Shown here piece by piece: positions 24,815 through 33,776 of a stretch of 64,000 nucleotides of DNA (positions are counted from its first letter, which is position 1; each line of letters opens with the position of its first letter). Source of the DNA: DAOUJH01 sp965116555 (GTDB taxonomy: Bacteria; Chloroflexota; Dehalococcoidia; Lucifugimonadales; QGNO01); contig OZ220698.1 of NCBI GenBank assembly GCA_965116555.1, positions 248,001 through 312,000 of the forward strand, read 5' to 3'. The position numbers and the translations under genes were made by a program. Below the pieces are notes generated by a model, which saw only the letters and a program-made list of their open reading frames with translations, was not told the DNA's origin and ran no database searches.

Positions 24815-27112
24815 TTATCCTCCGCACTGGTTCCAGGCGCAGACCTGGCATATCACGCAGCCTTCCTGGAAGGCCACCGGCCCGCCGCACTCCGGGCAGC
24901 TGAAGCCCACCGCCTCTACCGGCTGAATGGCCTCCATCTTGCCGTTACCGTTTGCATGGCCGTTGCCGTTGTTCACGGGGAATCCAAGCTGGGCTCCGTA
25001 GCTCTCCTCGGTCTGTTGGGCGCCCGGCGTGGCGTGCTTGCGCAATACCTGGGCCAGGGCGTCCGGCACCGATCTCACCATGACTCCCTGGTCCCATACC
25101 GGGTGGCAGGTGATGCCCTGCAGCTGGTCCACTATCTCTTCAGCGGGGACACCGGAGCGCAGAGACAGCGATACCAGCCTGGCGATTGCCTCCAGGTGCG
25201 CCGAGTCACAGCTGCCCGCCTTGCCCAGGGTGGTAAACACCTCAAAGGGCTGGCCGTCCTGGTCCAGGTTGATAGTGACGAACGTATTGCCGTGGCCGGT
25301 GCGCAGGCGCTCAGTGATTCCATGCATCTGAAGGGGTCGCTCCCGTTTGACCCTGGACACTGTCGCTTCAGCCTGAATAACGGCTTCGCTTTCAGGCTTG
25401 TCACGCTGCACTTCCAGCACCTGCATGGACTTGGAGCCGTCGCGGTATATGGTGATGCCTTTGCAGTGATTGTTGTAAGCCAACCAGTAGGCGCTTTCCA
25501 CGTCATCGGCGGTGGCCGAGTTAGCCATATTGATAGTCTTGCTCACGGCAAGGTCGGTGTGGGCTTGGAACACCGCCTGCATGTTCACGTGAGCTTTCAC
25601 CTCTATCTCGTTAGCCACCTTGAACAGAGCCTTCACGTCGTCGGGGACGGTCTCTATGTGCTGGCAGGAGCCCGTCTTCGCCACTTCGTCCATGAGCTGC
25701 TCCGAGTAGAAGCCGCGCTGGTGGGCAACGCGGAGGAACTGCTCGTTGACCTCTCGCAGATGCTTGCCGTCCAGCACGTTCTTGACGAAGGCAAGGGCAA
25801 ATATGGGCTCTATGCCGCTGGAAGCCCCGGCTATGGCGCTGATGGTGCCGGTGGGCGCAATACAGGTGCGCGTGGCGTTACGGATGGGCAGGTCGTCCTC
25901 CGACTGCGGTTTCCAGCCAGGGTAGGGGCCGCGCTCTACGGCAAGCTCTAGCGATACATCGCGGGCTGCATCGTTGATGGTGGCCATCACTTTGGATCCA
26001 AGCTCCAGGGCCTGTTCCGATTCGTAGGGGATGCCCATCTGTATCAGAGCATCGTGCCAGCCCATGACACCGAGGCCGGTCTTGCGCGTGGTGTCCACGG
26101 CCTTCTTTACCTCGTCGGTGGGGAAGGAGTTGACCGTGACCACGTCATCCAGGAAACGGGCAGCGAGAGACGAGACATCCCTCAGCGATTCGAAATCGAA
26201 GCTTGAACCGCCGCCGTCTTCGACGACGAACTTGCCCAGGTCTATGGAGCCCAGGTTACAGGCCTCGTTGGCCAGCAGCGGCACCTCGCCGCAGGGGTTG
26301 GTGCTTTCCAACCGCCCCAGGTGAGGCGTGGGATTAGACCTGTTGGCTTCGTCTATGAAGTAGAGACCGGGGTCTCCCGTCTTCCACGCCGATTGAATGA
26401 TCTCCTGCCATATTTGTCGGGCGGGCAGCGTCCTAACCACCTCTCCGGCTTTGTTGTCGCCGCTGCCTTCCGGCACTACCAGGTCCCAATCTTCGTTGTT
26501 CTGCACCGCCTTCATGAATGCGTCGCTGATTGCCACGGAGATGTTGAAGTTCTGCGCCGTGGCGTCGTCATCTTTCATGTGGATGAAGTCCATGATCTCC
26601 GGGTGCGACACGTCCAGTATGCCCATGTTGGCGCCGTGACGCTTGCCCCCCTGGGTAATCATGTCCGAAAGGGAGCTGAGCATCTTGAGCACGGCTATTG
26701 AGCCGCAGGCCTTGCCCTGCGTGGTCTTGATTCCGCTGCCGCGGGGCCGCAGTTTGCTGAAGGAGTATCCCAGTCCGCCGCCGTACTTTTGAATCATGGC
26801 GGAAGCGCGGGCCGCTTCCATGATGCTCTCCATGGTGTCCTCTACGGGAAGGACAAAGCAGGCGGAAAGCGTGCCCTGGCCCGTACCCGCGTTGAACAGG
26901 GTAGGGGAGTTGGGCAGGAACTTGGTGCTGGCCATCAGCTCGTAGAAGGTATCTGCCCAGCGCTCACGGACATCCGGCTCTTCCGGCTCCGCCACAGCGT
27001 TGGCGACTCGCAGGAACAGGTCCTGCGCCGTCTCGTTGCCTAGCAGGTAGCGTGTCTTGAGGATGGTGTGGGCGTTTTCCGTGAGTTGCGGCTCTATTCT
27101 GTTGGTGGTCAT
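24815..27112 (-). CDS. nrdJ: Adenosylcobalamin-dependent (class II) ribonucleotide reductase
   Basis: Reduces ribonucleotides to deoxyribonucleotides using a thiyl radical generated with coenzyme B12, with no oxygen requirement. The 765-aa protein has the first reducible Cys in LSACFVLPVEDT (Cys85), the NPCGE motif carrying the thiyl-radical Cys and catalytic Glu (272-276), the second redox Cys in ACNLGSID, and a Cys-rich zinc-like C-terminal tail (CPECGGP, CVICQVCAW) that re-reduces the active site. ATG 27112 is chosen for its AAAGGA site 5 bases upstream. It lies downstream of nrdR and a small ORF. Confidence 0.96.
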   Translation of the reverse strand: MTTNRIEPQLTENAHTILKTRYLLGNETAQDLFLRVANAVAEPEEPDVRERWADTFYELMASTKFLPNSPTLFNAGTGQGTLSACFVLPVEDTMESIMEAARASAMIQKYGGGLGYSFSKLRPRGSGIKTTQGKACGSIAVLKMLSSLSDMITQGGKRHGANMGILDVSHPEIMDFIHMKDDDATAQNFNISVAISDAFMKAVQNNEDWDLVVPEGSGDNKAGEVVRTLPARQIWQEIIQSAWKTGDPGLYFIDEANRSNPTPHLGRLESTNPCGEVPLLANEACNLGSIDLGKFVVEDGGGSSFDFESLRDVSSLAARFLDDVVTVNSFPTDEVKKAVDTTRKTGLGVMGWHDALIQMGIPYESEQALELGSKVMATINDAARDVSLELAVERGPYPGWKPQSEDDLPIRNATRTCIAPTGTISAIAGASSGIEPIFALAFVKNVLDGKHLREVNEQFLRVAHQRGFYSEQLMDEVAKTGSCQHIETVPDDVKALFKVANEIEVKAHVNMQAVFQAHTDLAVSKTINMANSATADDVESAYWLAYNNHCKGITIYRDGSKSMQVLEVQRDKPESEAVIQAEATVSRVKRERPLQMHGITERLRTGHGNTFVTINLDQDGQPFEVFTTLGKAGSCDSAHLEAIARLVSLSLRSGVPAEEIVDQLQGITCHPVWDQGVMVRSVPDALAQVLRKHATPGAQQTEESYGAQLGFPVNNGNGHANGNGKMEAIQPVEAVGFSCPECGGPVAFQEGCVICQVCAWNQCGG

Positions 27113-27204
27113 TTGTATCCTTTCTATCGATGCCCTCAAAACGACTTGAAAAAACGGAGGGCGGAATAATTACAGGCGTCCAGACCTGAAGTGAGAGCGG
27201 GTTG

Positions 27205-27318
27205 CTACCCGCTGTAGTTGCAGGTGCGGCGCTTCTCTTCCGCGCCGCTGACGGCGCAGCCAATTGCCGCATAGATTAACGGTTTGCTATTGCTCATGGC
27301 CATGGTGATTTTTCTCAT
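27205..27318 (-). CDS. Possible 37-aa ORF coupled to nrdR
   Basis: An ATG at 27318 overlaps the nrdR stop as TAATG and opens a 37-codon frame ending at 27205, between nrdR and nrdJ. The peptide begins MRKITMAMSNSKPL, has two Cys and a basic end, and matches no family I know. The stop-start overlap is the only positive sign; it could be chance. Confidence 0.25.
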   Translation of the reverse strand: MRKITMAMSNSKPLIYAAIGCAVSGAEEKRRTCNYSG

Positions 27319-27896
27319 TATTGGATCAGTTTTTCGACCTGTCTGGCGGCGCTTTGCTGCTTGGGAGGCCTGCCCCGGCGCTGCGGCCTTCGCCTGCCTT
27401 CGTCCAGTGGGAACAGCGTGCCCTGGTTCTCCGGCGTGGCCCCTTGTTCCCTGGACGATAGCATGGCGTCCACCTCGTCCCGGAATGTCTCCAGATCCTC
27501 GAAGTCGCGGTAGACACTGGCGAAGCGGATATATGCCACGCGGTCCAGTTTTCTCAGGCGCTCCATTACCATCTCACCTATGACGGGGCTTGGAATATCG
27601 GCGCGGCCCAAGCCTTGGAGTTGCTCCTCTACGTCCGACACGATTCGCTCAATGGCCCCCGTGGGGAGCGGCCTCTTGGCGCAGGCAACACGAATGCTGT
27701 TGAGCAGCTTTTGGTGGTTGTACTCCTCTCTACGAGTATCGCGCTTCAGGACCATCAGGGCCGTGGTCTGTACCCTCTCATAGGTGGTGTAACGCAGACC
27801 GCACTGAAGACACTCACGGCGGCGGCGAATACCGTCCCCGGCGTCACGGGTGTCTATAACGTGAGAGTCGTTATAACCGCAATACGGACACTGCAT
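27318..27896 (-). CDS. nrdR: Transcriptional repressor NrdR
   Basis: A dNTP/ATP-sensing repressor of ribonucleotide reductase genes. The 192-aa protein has the N-terminal zinc ribbon (CPYC with CLQC), then the ATP-cone domain (about 47-137: VLKRDTRREEYNHQKLL to FASVYRDFEDLETF). A basic, Arg/Gln-rich tail of about 40 residues extends beyond the usual 150-160 aa. It sits upstream of nrdJ on the same strand. ATG 27896 starts the zinc ribbon directly; a TTG two codons earlier is possible. Confidence 0.95.
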   Translation of the reverse strand: MQCPYCGYNDSHVIDTRDAGDGIRRRRECLQCGLRYTTYERVQTTALMVLKRDTRREEYNHQKLLNSIRVACAKRPLPTGAIERIVSDVEEQLQGLGRADIPSPVIGEMVMERLRKLDRVAYIRFASVYRDFEDLETFRDEVDAMLSSREQGATPENQGTLFPLDEGRRRPQRRGRPPKQQSAARQVEKLIQ

Positions 27897-27916
27897 TTCC
27901 AAGAACTACCTTAATT

Positions 27917-27962
27917 ACACAACTTGTGGGGTAATGCTAACACCAAACCACAATCCCTAGTG
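27917..27962. promoter_or_regulatory. Candidate tandem NrdR boxes upstream of nrdR
   Basis: Two degenerate 16-mers, ACACAACTTGTGGGGT (27917-27932) and ACCACAATCCCTAGTG (27947-27962), lie 30 bp apart start to start, about three helical turns, as NrdR box pairs usually do. Each keeps the outer CAC/GTG-like ends but diverges from the AT-rich consensus core. Confidence 0.35.
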
Positions 27963-28076
27963 CTGAAACCTAGATAGATATACACCCGTTTGCATACCGA
28001 TGTCAAGGGGATAGTGTCCTTTATTCAGTGGATTGAATAGAGATTGCACCAATATGTTGTGGTGTCTTGCGGAGCT

Positions 28077-28113
28077 AAAAAGGGAGCCCGGTAGGCATCG
28101 CACCTACCGGGCT
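28077..28113 (-). terminator. Intrinsic terminator of the ftsA-ftsZ transcript
   Basis: An 11-bp perfect stem (28085-28095 with 28103-28113, AGCCCGGTAGG arm) with a 7-base loop, followed on the minus strand by CCC and a TTTTT tract (28077-28081). It lies 134 bp after the ftsZ stop. The 27.9-28.25 kb gap otherwise holds the NrdR-box candidates and a weaker GTTCCGG hairpin. Confidence 0.88.
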
Positions 28114-28246
28114 GTAATCGGAAGGCCGTTCCGGGGGAGGGAAACCGGAACTACCTTTGATCGGTCTCCGAGTCGCCAATGATATCCCCTAGAAAAATAA
28201 TAATGTGCGGGCGCTCGGAGAAGATCTACCAGTTAGATTAGAATCC

Positions 28247-29332
28247 CTACCGCCCCCTTCTTCGCAAAGTCGGGTGCCGGCGCAGGAAAGGTGGTACGTC
28301 CAGGTCCTCCCCTTCATTTACGGAGGACAAAGAGAGCTGGGAGAGCAGCAGGTCATCCTCTGGAATGAAGGATTCCACTCCAGGAAAGCCGGTTGCAATG
28401 ATGGTGACGCGAACTTCATCGTCCAGTTTCAGGTCCTGCACCATGCCAAAGATGATGTTGGCATTGGGGTCTACTACCTGCTCAATGACTGCGGCCGCTT
28501 CGTGTACTTCGTGCAGTGTAAGATCGGCGCCGCCGGCTACGTTGAGCAGCACACCCTTTGCGCCTTCAATGGATACGTCCAGCAACGGGCTGTTGATGGC
28601 GTCGCGAGCTGCGTCCGTGGCGCGGTTCTGCCCGCGGCCGGTGCCTATGGCCATCCAGGCGGGGCCGGCCCCGCTCATTACCGACTTCACATCGGCAAAG
28701 TCCAGGTTGATAGTGCCTGATACGGTTACCAGCTCCGCAATGGACTGAACGCCCTGTCTCAGCACGTCGTCGGCCAGCTTGAACGCTTGTTCCGCAGTGA
28801 CGTCGTCTTCACACATCTCCAGAAGACGGTCGTTGGGAATGACAACCAATGAGTCCACTCTGTCGCGGAGCAGGGCTATGCCATCCTCTGCCTGCTTGCG
28901 GCGCTTGTGTCCTTCGAAGGCAAACGGCTTGGTCACCACCGCAATGGTGAGAGCGCCGCTTTCCTTTGCTATCTCGGCTACTACGGGACAGGCGCCGGTA
29001 CCGGTGCCTCCGCCCATGCCTGCGGCTACGAACACCATGTCAGAGCCTCGCACCGCTTCGTACAGCTCGTCGCGGCTCTCTTCGGCGGAGTCTCGCCCCA
29101 TGTCGGGGTTGCCGCCCACGCCAAGGCCGCGGGTCAGCTTGTCGCCAACGCGTATCTTTACCGGCACGTCTATCTGTATGAGGTGCTGCGCATCCGTGTT
29201 CACCGCTATATATTCCACGCCAATGATGCGATCATGGTACATTCGCGTCACTGCGTTACACCCGCCTCCACCTACGCCAATAACCTTTACAATTGCTTGA
29301 CCGATTCTGTCAGGATTGTGGTTCGAAGTCAT
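28247..29332 (-). CDS. ftsZ: Cell division protein FtsZ
   Basis: A tubulin-like GTPase that forms the division ring. The 361-aa product has the N-terminal GVGGGGCNAV, the tubulin signature GGGTGTG (107-113), the T7-loop segment TINLDFADVKSVM, and a short C-terminal tail with DVPPFLRR, the conserved peptide that docks FtsA and other partners. It lies 16 bp after ftsA and is followed by a strong terminator. Confidence 0.97.
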   Translation of the reverse strand: MTSNHNPDRIGQAIVKVIGVGGGGCNAVTRMYHDRIIGVEYIAVNTDAQHLIQIDVPVKIRVGDKLTRGLGVGGNPDMGRDSAEESRDELYEAVRGSDMVFVAAGMGGGTGTGACPVVAEIAKESGALTIAVVTKPFAFEGHKRRKQAEDGIALLRDRVDSLVVIPNDRLLEMCEDDVTAEQAFKLADDVLRQGVQSIAELVTVSGTINLDFADVKSVMSGAGPAWMAIGTGRGQNRATDAARDAINSPLLDVSIEGAKGVLLNVAGGADLTLHEVHEAAAVIEQVVDPNANIIFGMVQDLKLDDEVRVTIIATGFPGVESFIPEDDLLLSQLSLSSVNEGEDLDVPPFLRRHPTLRRRGR

Positions 29333-29348
29333 TACTCACTCCTAAGAT

Positions 29349-30593
29349 TTAGTTCCTGCCGGCGCCTATGAACCGGGCTAGCCAGCGTAGCCAGCCCTTG
29401 CCAGAGCTACTGTTTCCGTTGGTTCTTCTATACGCCAATTGTTCTGTAGGGTGATGGATTCCCCACAATAGGATGCCAATGCTTGTTGAGTACGTTGGGC
29501 TCTTCAAAGTATCCGGTAGCCCTAGAATGTCTTTGGGATGTGCTATTCGCACAGGTCCGGGCATCATGTCCTTAGCCATCTCTTGCAGCCCTGGAATGTT
29601 GGCGCCTCCGCCTGTGAACACAATTCCGGCCGGAGGCATTACCCTGAGGCCGCTTTCCTTCAGCTTTATGAGGACAAGGCGCAGGAGCTCATCGGTACGG
29701 TCGTTGAGGGTGCGGCTGAGGTCCCTAGCGTGCACCTGGTGCGACTCGCCGTCGTACCCTTTCGTCTCTATCGTCTCATCAAGGTCCACCATGTCCGGTA
29801 TTGCGTGACCATGTGCTACCTTTGCCTTCTCTGCTTCCTTGTAAGGTATCCCCAGAGACATAACAAGGTCGTTGGTGAACTGGAACCCACCTACGGGGAT
29901 TACCGAGGTCTGGGCCATGACTCCACCCATGAAGATGGCCATGTCGCTTGTGCCGCCGCCGATGTCTACCAGGACAACGCCAGTCTCCTGCTCTTCCGCG
30001 CTGAGGACGGCTTCCGCGCTGGCCAGCGGTTCCAGCACCATGCTTCTGACCTGTAGCCCAGCGCCCTCAACCGCGTGCACCACGTTCTCCAGGGAGGTGG
30101 CTTCGCCAACTACCGCGTGCGACTCCACTACAAGCTGGTGTCCTTTGAGGCCCACCGGGTTCCTCACACCATCCACGTTGTCCACCGTGTAGTTCTGTGG
30201 AATCACGTGGAGCAACTCCTGTCCGGAGGCCACCGTGGGATGGGACTGCTTAATTACCAGTTCCATCTCTGATCTGGTGATGGTCTTAGTTGGGTCTCCG
30301 TTCAGGTTGTTCAGCTTGCCACTGGTGTGGACGCTGAAGATGTGAGCGCCGGTTACTCCTATGCAGGCGCCGGGAAGGTCTCTTTCCAGACCGGCTGAAG
30401 CCTGTCCTACCGAGGCTTTAACCGCTGTTTGCATCTCTTCAATGTCCACCACAAGTCCTTTGCGCATGCCCCGTGATGGCTCTACTCCCGTACCTACTAT
30501 TTCAAGCTCACCCTCAGGTGAGACCTGGGCGATCAGTGTGCAGACTTTTGTAGTCCCCACATCTATGGCCATATATAGGTTGCCGCTATTCAT
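29349..30593 (-). CDS. ftsA: Cell division protein FtsA
   Basis: Actin-like ATPase that tethers FtsZ to the membrane. The 414-aa protein has the phosphate-1 motif AIDVGTTKVCTLIA, GVTGAHIF in the 1C domain, phosphate-2 VVLVDIGGGTSDMAIF, the adenosine motif IVFTGGGANIPG, and a C-terminal amphipathic, aromatic and basic end (GWLRWLARFIGAG) suited to membrane binding. An AGAAGAA ribosome site precedes ATG 30593. Confidence 0.95.
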   Translation of the reverse strand: MNSGNLYMAIDVGTTKVCTLIAQVSPEGELEIVGTGVEPSRGMRKGLVVDIEEMQTAVKASVGQASAGLERDLPGACIGVTGAHIFSVHTSGKLNNLNGDPTKTITRSEMELVIKQSHPTVASGQELLHVIPQNYTVDNVDGVRNPVGLKGHQLVVESHAVVGEATSLENVVHAVEGAGLQVRSMVLEPLASAEAVLSAEEQETGVVLVDIGGGTSDMAIFMGGVMAQTSVIPVGGFQFTNDLVMSLGIPYKEAEKAKVAHGHAIPDMVDLDETIETKGYDGESHQVHARDLSRTLNDRTDELLRLVLIKLKESGLRVMPPAGIVFTGGGANIPGLQEMAKDMMPGPVRIAHPKDILGLPDTLKSPTYSTSIGILLWGIHHPTEQLAYRRTNGNSSSGKGWLRWLARFIGAGRN

Positions 30594-30778
30594 TTCTTCT
30601 GAGCCCTCCCGGGCCGTTACTGGCGCCCTCTGTCAACTTGCCCCGGTTGAGGGAGGTGGTTGTCGTGACGAGGGTTTGACCGGTTGTATTATGTTTTATA
30701 AGGGATTGGCCTCACACGATTTTGAGAAGTTATCCAGTACGTGGAAGGCGCCGAATTTCGACGGCCTCCCTCAACCAG

Positions 30779-31723
30779 CTATTGTTCCGTTGCTGCTCCT
30801 ATGGCCATGCAGGCCCTGAGGCGTGCGCTCCTTATCCTGGGGTTTTCTAAGACCTCTTCCCTGGTGGGTTTGAGCACTTTTCTACTGAGCAGCCGTATAG
30901 TGGCCACGTGACCGCAAGCGCACTCTAGTCGCTCCGGCGGGCAGATGCAGTCGCGTGACTCCCGCCGCATGAAGGACTTGACTACGCGGTCCTCCAGAGA
31001 ATGGTAGGCGATGACGGCCAACCTGCCGCCTTTGGCTAGAATCCTTACCGCCTGTCCCAGCGCCGATTCCAGATTTTCCAACTCTCTGTTCACTACTATT
31101 CTGATTGCTTGGAACGTGCGAGTGGCCGGATGAATGCGCCGTCCCCGCCGAGGCGCTGCTTTCTCCACCGCGCTTGCCAGGTCTGAGGCAAGCCGGATGG
31201 GACGGTTATTCACGATGGCGCGTGCAATGCGCCGCGCCATGGGCTCCTCGCCGTAGGTTGATATGAGATCGGTCAGCTCAGTTTCGGAGTAGGTGTTGAC
31301 TATGTCCGATGCCGATATGGGTTGATCCGGATTGAGCCGCATATCCAGGGGTACGTTCTCCATGAAGCTGAAGCCGCGCCCGCCGGATTCGTAATGCCAG
31401 GAAGCAAGGCCCAGGTCCATGAGGACGGCCATCACCGGGGTGAATCCGTTGTTTTCGGCCACGTTTTCCAGGTTGGCGAAGTTATCGTTGCGTAGGATGA
31501 CGCGTTCAGAGTATGGCCGTAGCCTTTCTCTGGCTCTTTGCAGCGATTTCGGGTCGGCGTCGATGCCCAGCAGCCTTCCGTCAGGAGCGGTGGCTTTCAG
31601 AATCGCCTCGGCGTGTCCGCCGTCACCAATTGTGGAGTCCACGCACCGGTCTCCCGGCCTTACATCCAGGAGGTCCACGACTTCTTCCACTAGAGCAGGT
31701 CTATGATATGCAGTTTGAACCAT
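30779..31723 (-). CDS. rsmH: 16S rRNA (cytosine-1402-N4)-methyltransferase
   Basis: Methylates C1402 in the ribosomal P site. The 314-aa protein begins with YHRPALVEEVVDLL, has the SAM motif CVDSTIGDGGHAEAIL, the characteristic VLMDLGLASWHYES region and YHSLEDRVVKSFM. ATG 31723 is chosen because it starts the conserved domain; no ribosome site is seen. Two gene products down on the same strand are FtsA and FtsZ, with no mur or fts genes between. Confidence 0.95.
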   Translation of the reverse strand: MVQTAYHRPALVEEVVDLLDVRPGDRCVDSTIGDGGHAEAILKATAPDGRLLGIDADPKSLQRARERLRPYSERVILRNDNFANLENVAENNGFTPVMAVLMDLGLASWHYESGGRGFSFMENVPLDMRLNPDQPISASDIVNTYSETELTDLISTYGEEPMARRIARAIVNNRPIRLASDLASAVEKAAPRRGRRIHPATRTFQAIRIVVNRELENLESALGQAVRILAKGGRLAVIAYHSLEDRVVKSFMRRESRDCICPPERLECACGHVATIRLLSRKVLKPTREEVLENPRIRSARLRACMAIGAATEQ

Positions 31724-31954
31724 ATAAAGATGAGAACCCCTACAAAAATAAAGGCCTGCCGTCTTTGGCCCTACAACAATCTGAAAATTACTGATTCCGC
31801 TGTTTTTTACCATTCCAGCAGAAGATTGTCAAGTCCTGCACCAGGAAATTGGTAATAATTCCTAAGAATTTTTGAGGGGGTGTACATAATGCAAAACATC
31901 TGTTCTTATAGGGGAATGCTTTGGGATCTGTCTCTGTGATACCATGACCGTGTT

Positions 31955-32437
31955 ATGCCTAATCTGGGTGTCCTCACCGCAAGCGATCTGGGATCACAGG
32001 GGAAGCGCGACGATTCCAGCGGCCGCCTCATTGAGAAGGTCCTATCTGGCCACGGTTTCCAGCTCCAACGCTACGAAATAGTGCCCGACGAGCAGGCGCT
32101 CATCGAGGACCGGCTGAGGCGCTGGTCAGATGAGGATGGCTTGGACCTCATTGTGACCACAGGCGGCACCGGGCTGACCTCGCGGGACGTTACCCCGGAG
32201 GCCACGCTTGCCGTCATCGATCGGCAGGCGCCAGGCATGGCCGAGGCGATGCGGATGCAAACGCTGAAGCACACTCCCATGGCCATGCTGAGCCGCGCCG
32301 TGGTCGGGACCAGGGGCAATACTCTGATCATCAATTTGCCTGGCAGCACCAGGGGAGTAGAGCAGTGCCTGGAGGTGTTTCTTCCCGTCATACCCCACGC
32401 CCTGGACATGCTCAAGGAATGTCCGCCTCCACACTAG
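31955..32437 (+). CDS. Molybdenum cofactor biosynthesis protein (MoaB/Mog family)
   Basis: A 160-aa molybdopterin-binding-fold protein that would adenylylate molybdopterin before metal insertion. Motifs: LTASDLGSQGKRDDSSG, VTTGGTGLTSRDVTPEA and the phosphate site NLPGSTRG. MoaB and Mog are not separable by eye. No other molybdenum genes are adjacent, and no clear ribosome site precedes the ATG, which may be near the transcript start. Confidence 0.9.
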   Translation: MPNLGVLTASDLGSQGKRDDSSGRLIEKVLSGHGFQLQRYEIVPDEQALIEDRLRRWSDEDGLDLIVTTGGTGLTSRDVTPEATLAVIDRQAPGMAEAMRMQTLKHTPMAMLSRAVVGTRGNTLIINLPGSTRGVEQCLEVFLPVIPHALDMLKECPPPH

Positions 32438-32501
32438 AGGCCGGGGCGGTTGCCTAACCGATAGGTGAGTGCAAATCGCCTCTCCGGGAGAGGTGAACTG
32501 A

Positions 32502-32530
32502 ATTGACAGCCCCCCAAGCGAAACGTTACT
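32502..32530 (+). promoter_or_regulatory. Possible promoter of the CobW-family gene
   Basis: TTGACA followed after 17 bp by TTACTC, about 120 bp before the GTG start. The -35 is perfect, the -10 weak. The rest of the 213-bp gap shows no clear operator. Confidence 0.35.
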
Positions 32531-32650
32531 CTCCGGTACGTGGACAGGCTTGCGACCAGGTATCATAACAACGAGACCATCCAAAACAGACGTATTGGCG
32601 ATAGCGAACAACATTAATGAGAGACAGTATCAATAGTTAGGGGGGCTACT

Positions 32651-33652
32651 GTGACCACATTGGAAGGAGATACGCGAGTACCGGTAACGGTGTTGACGGG
32701 GTTTTTAGGGGCCGGCAAGACGACCCTGGTCAATCGCATTTTGACAGAGAACCACGGAAAGCGCATTGCCGTGGTGGAGAACGAGTACAACGAGCTCTCC
32801 ATTGACAAAGACCTGGTGGTGAGTGAGGCGGAGGAGATTATTGAGATGAACAACGGGTGCCTCTGCTGCATGGTGCGAGGGGACCTGATTCATGCGCTAC
32901 GGAAGTTGCTACGACGTCGCAAGAAGTTCGACTACATCCTCATTGAGACCAGCGGGCTGACGGACCCGGGTCCGGTGGCGCAGACGTTTATGGTGGATGA
33001 GTATTTGAAGCGAAAGGTAAGACTAGACGGCATTGTCACCATTGTGGACGCCAAGCACGTGTGGCTGCATATTGACGAACGAGAGGAGCTGCGAGAGCAG
33101 ATTGCCTTTGCCGACGTGGTACTGCTAAACAAGACTGACTTGGCCATAGAGACCGAGCTGGAGGAGCTGGAGAGTCGTGTCAGGGCTATCAACGCGCTGG
33201 CGAGAATGCACCGTACACACAAGTCGGCGGCCAGGATGGAGGACATTCTAGAGATTGGCGGCTTTGACCTGGAGCGTATTTTGTTAACCCATCCCAACTT
33301 GCTGACGGCTGAGGAGGATGAGTGCGAAATCGCGGAGGGCATCACATCGGTAGGGATAAGGCTGACAGGGGAACTGGACGGGGACAAGGTGGAGGAATGG
33401 GCGCACGAGTTGGGGCATGAGAGGGGCGAAGACATCTTTCGCGTCAAAGGCGTATTGAGCTTCAAGGGAGTGCCGGACAGAGTGGTTTTCCAGGGTGTCC
33501 ACGCGATTTTCGACGGCCAGACGGATAGACCGTGGGGATCTGACCCACGAGTTAACAAGGTAGTGTTTATAGGACGGAACCTAGACAAAACGGAGTTGGA
33601 ATCCGGGTTGCAGTCTTGTGTCGTGGGGGGTGAGAGTGGCCACGCAATGTAG
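32651..33652 (+). CDS. CobW/COG0523 family GTP-binding metallochaperone
   Basis: A 333-aa G3E GTPase: Walker A GFLGAGKTTL, the metal-binding CxCC in NNGCLCCMVRGDL, ETSGLTDPG, and NKTD for guanine recognition. The C-terminal half is the CobW_C domain (FRVKGVLSFKGVPDRVVFQGVH). Members deliver zinc, cobalt or other metals to client proteins. The B12-dependent nrdJ is nearby but not linked, and no Zur-like site is seen, so the metal is open. GTG start with GGGGGG upstream. Confidence 0.87.
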   Translation: MTTLEGDTRVPVTVLTGFLGAGKTTLVNRILTENHGKRIAVVENEYNELSIDKDLVVSEAEEIIEMNNGCLCCMVRGDLIHALRKLLRRRKKFDYILIETSGLTDPGPVAQTFMVDEYLKRKVRLDGIVTIVDAKHVWLHIDEREELREQIAFADVVLLNKTDLAIETELEELESRVRAINALARMHRTHKSAARMEDILEIGGFDLERILLTHPNLLTAEEDECEIAEGITSVGIRLTGELDGDKVEEWAHELGHERGEDIFRVKGVLSFKGVPDRVVFQGVHAIFDGQTDRPWGSDPRVNKVVFIGRNLDKTELESGLQSCVVGGESGHAM

Positions 33653-33776
33653 GTGGTTCTCACTACATCATAAATTGGTAAAAGGCAATGCCTAATTTCC
33701 CCTGTATCCATCTGTACAAACGCCGAAGAAGAGTGCACAATATCAGGCGTATACCGCCAACTTGAGGAGGGATGTC

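Noticed and set aside
24803..25951. Plus-strand 382-codon frame across the 3' half of nrdJ
   Set aside because: It lies entirely opposite a conserved ribonucleotide reductase and shows no family similarity.
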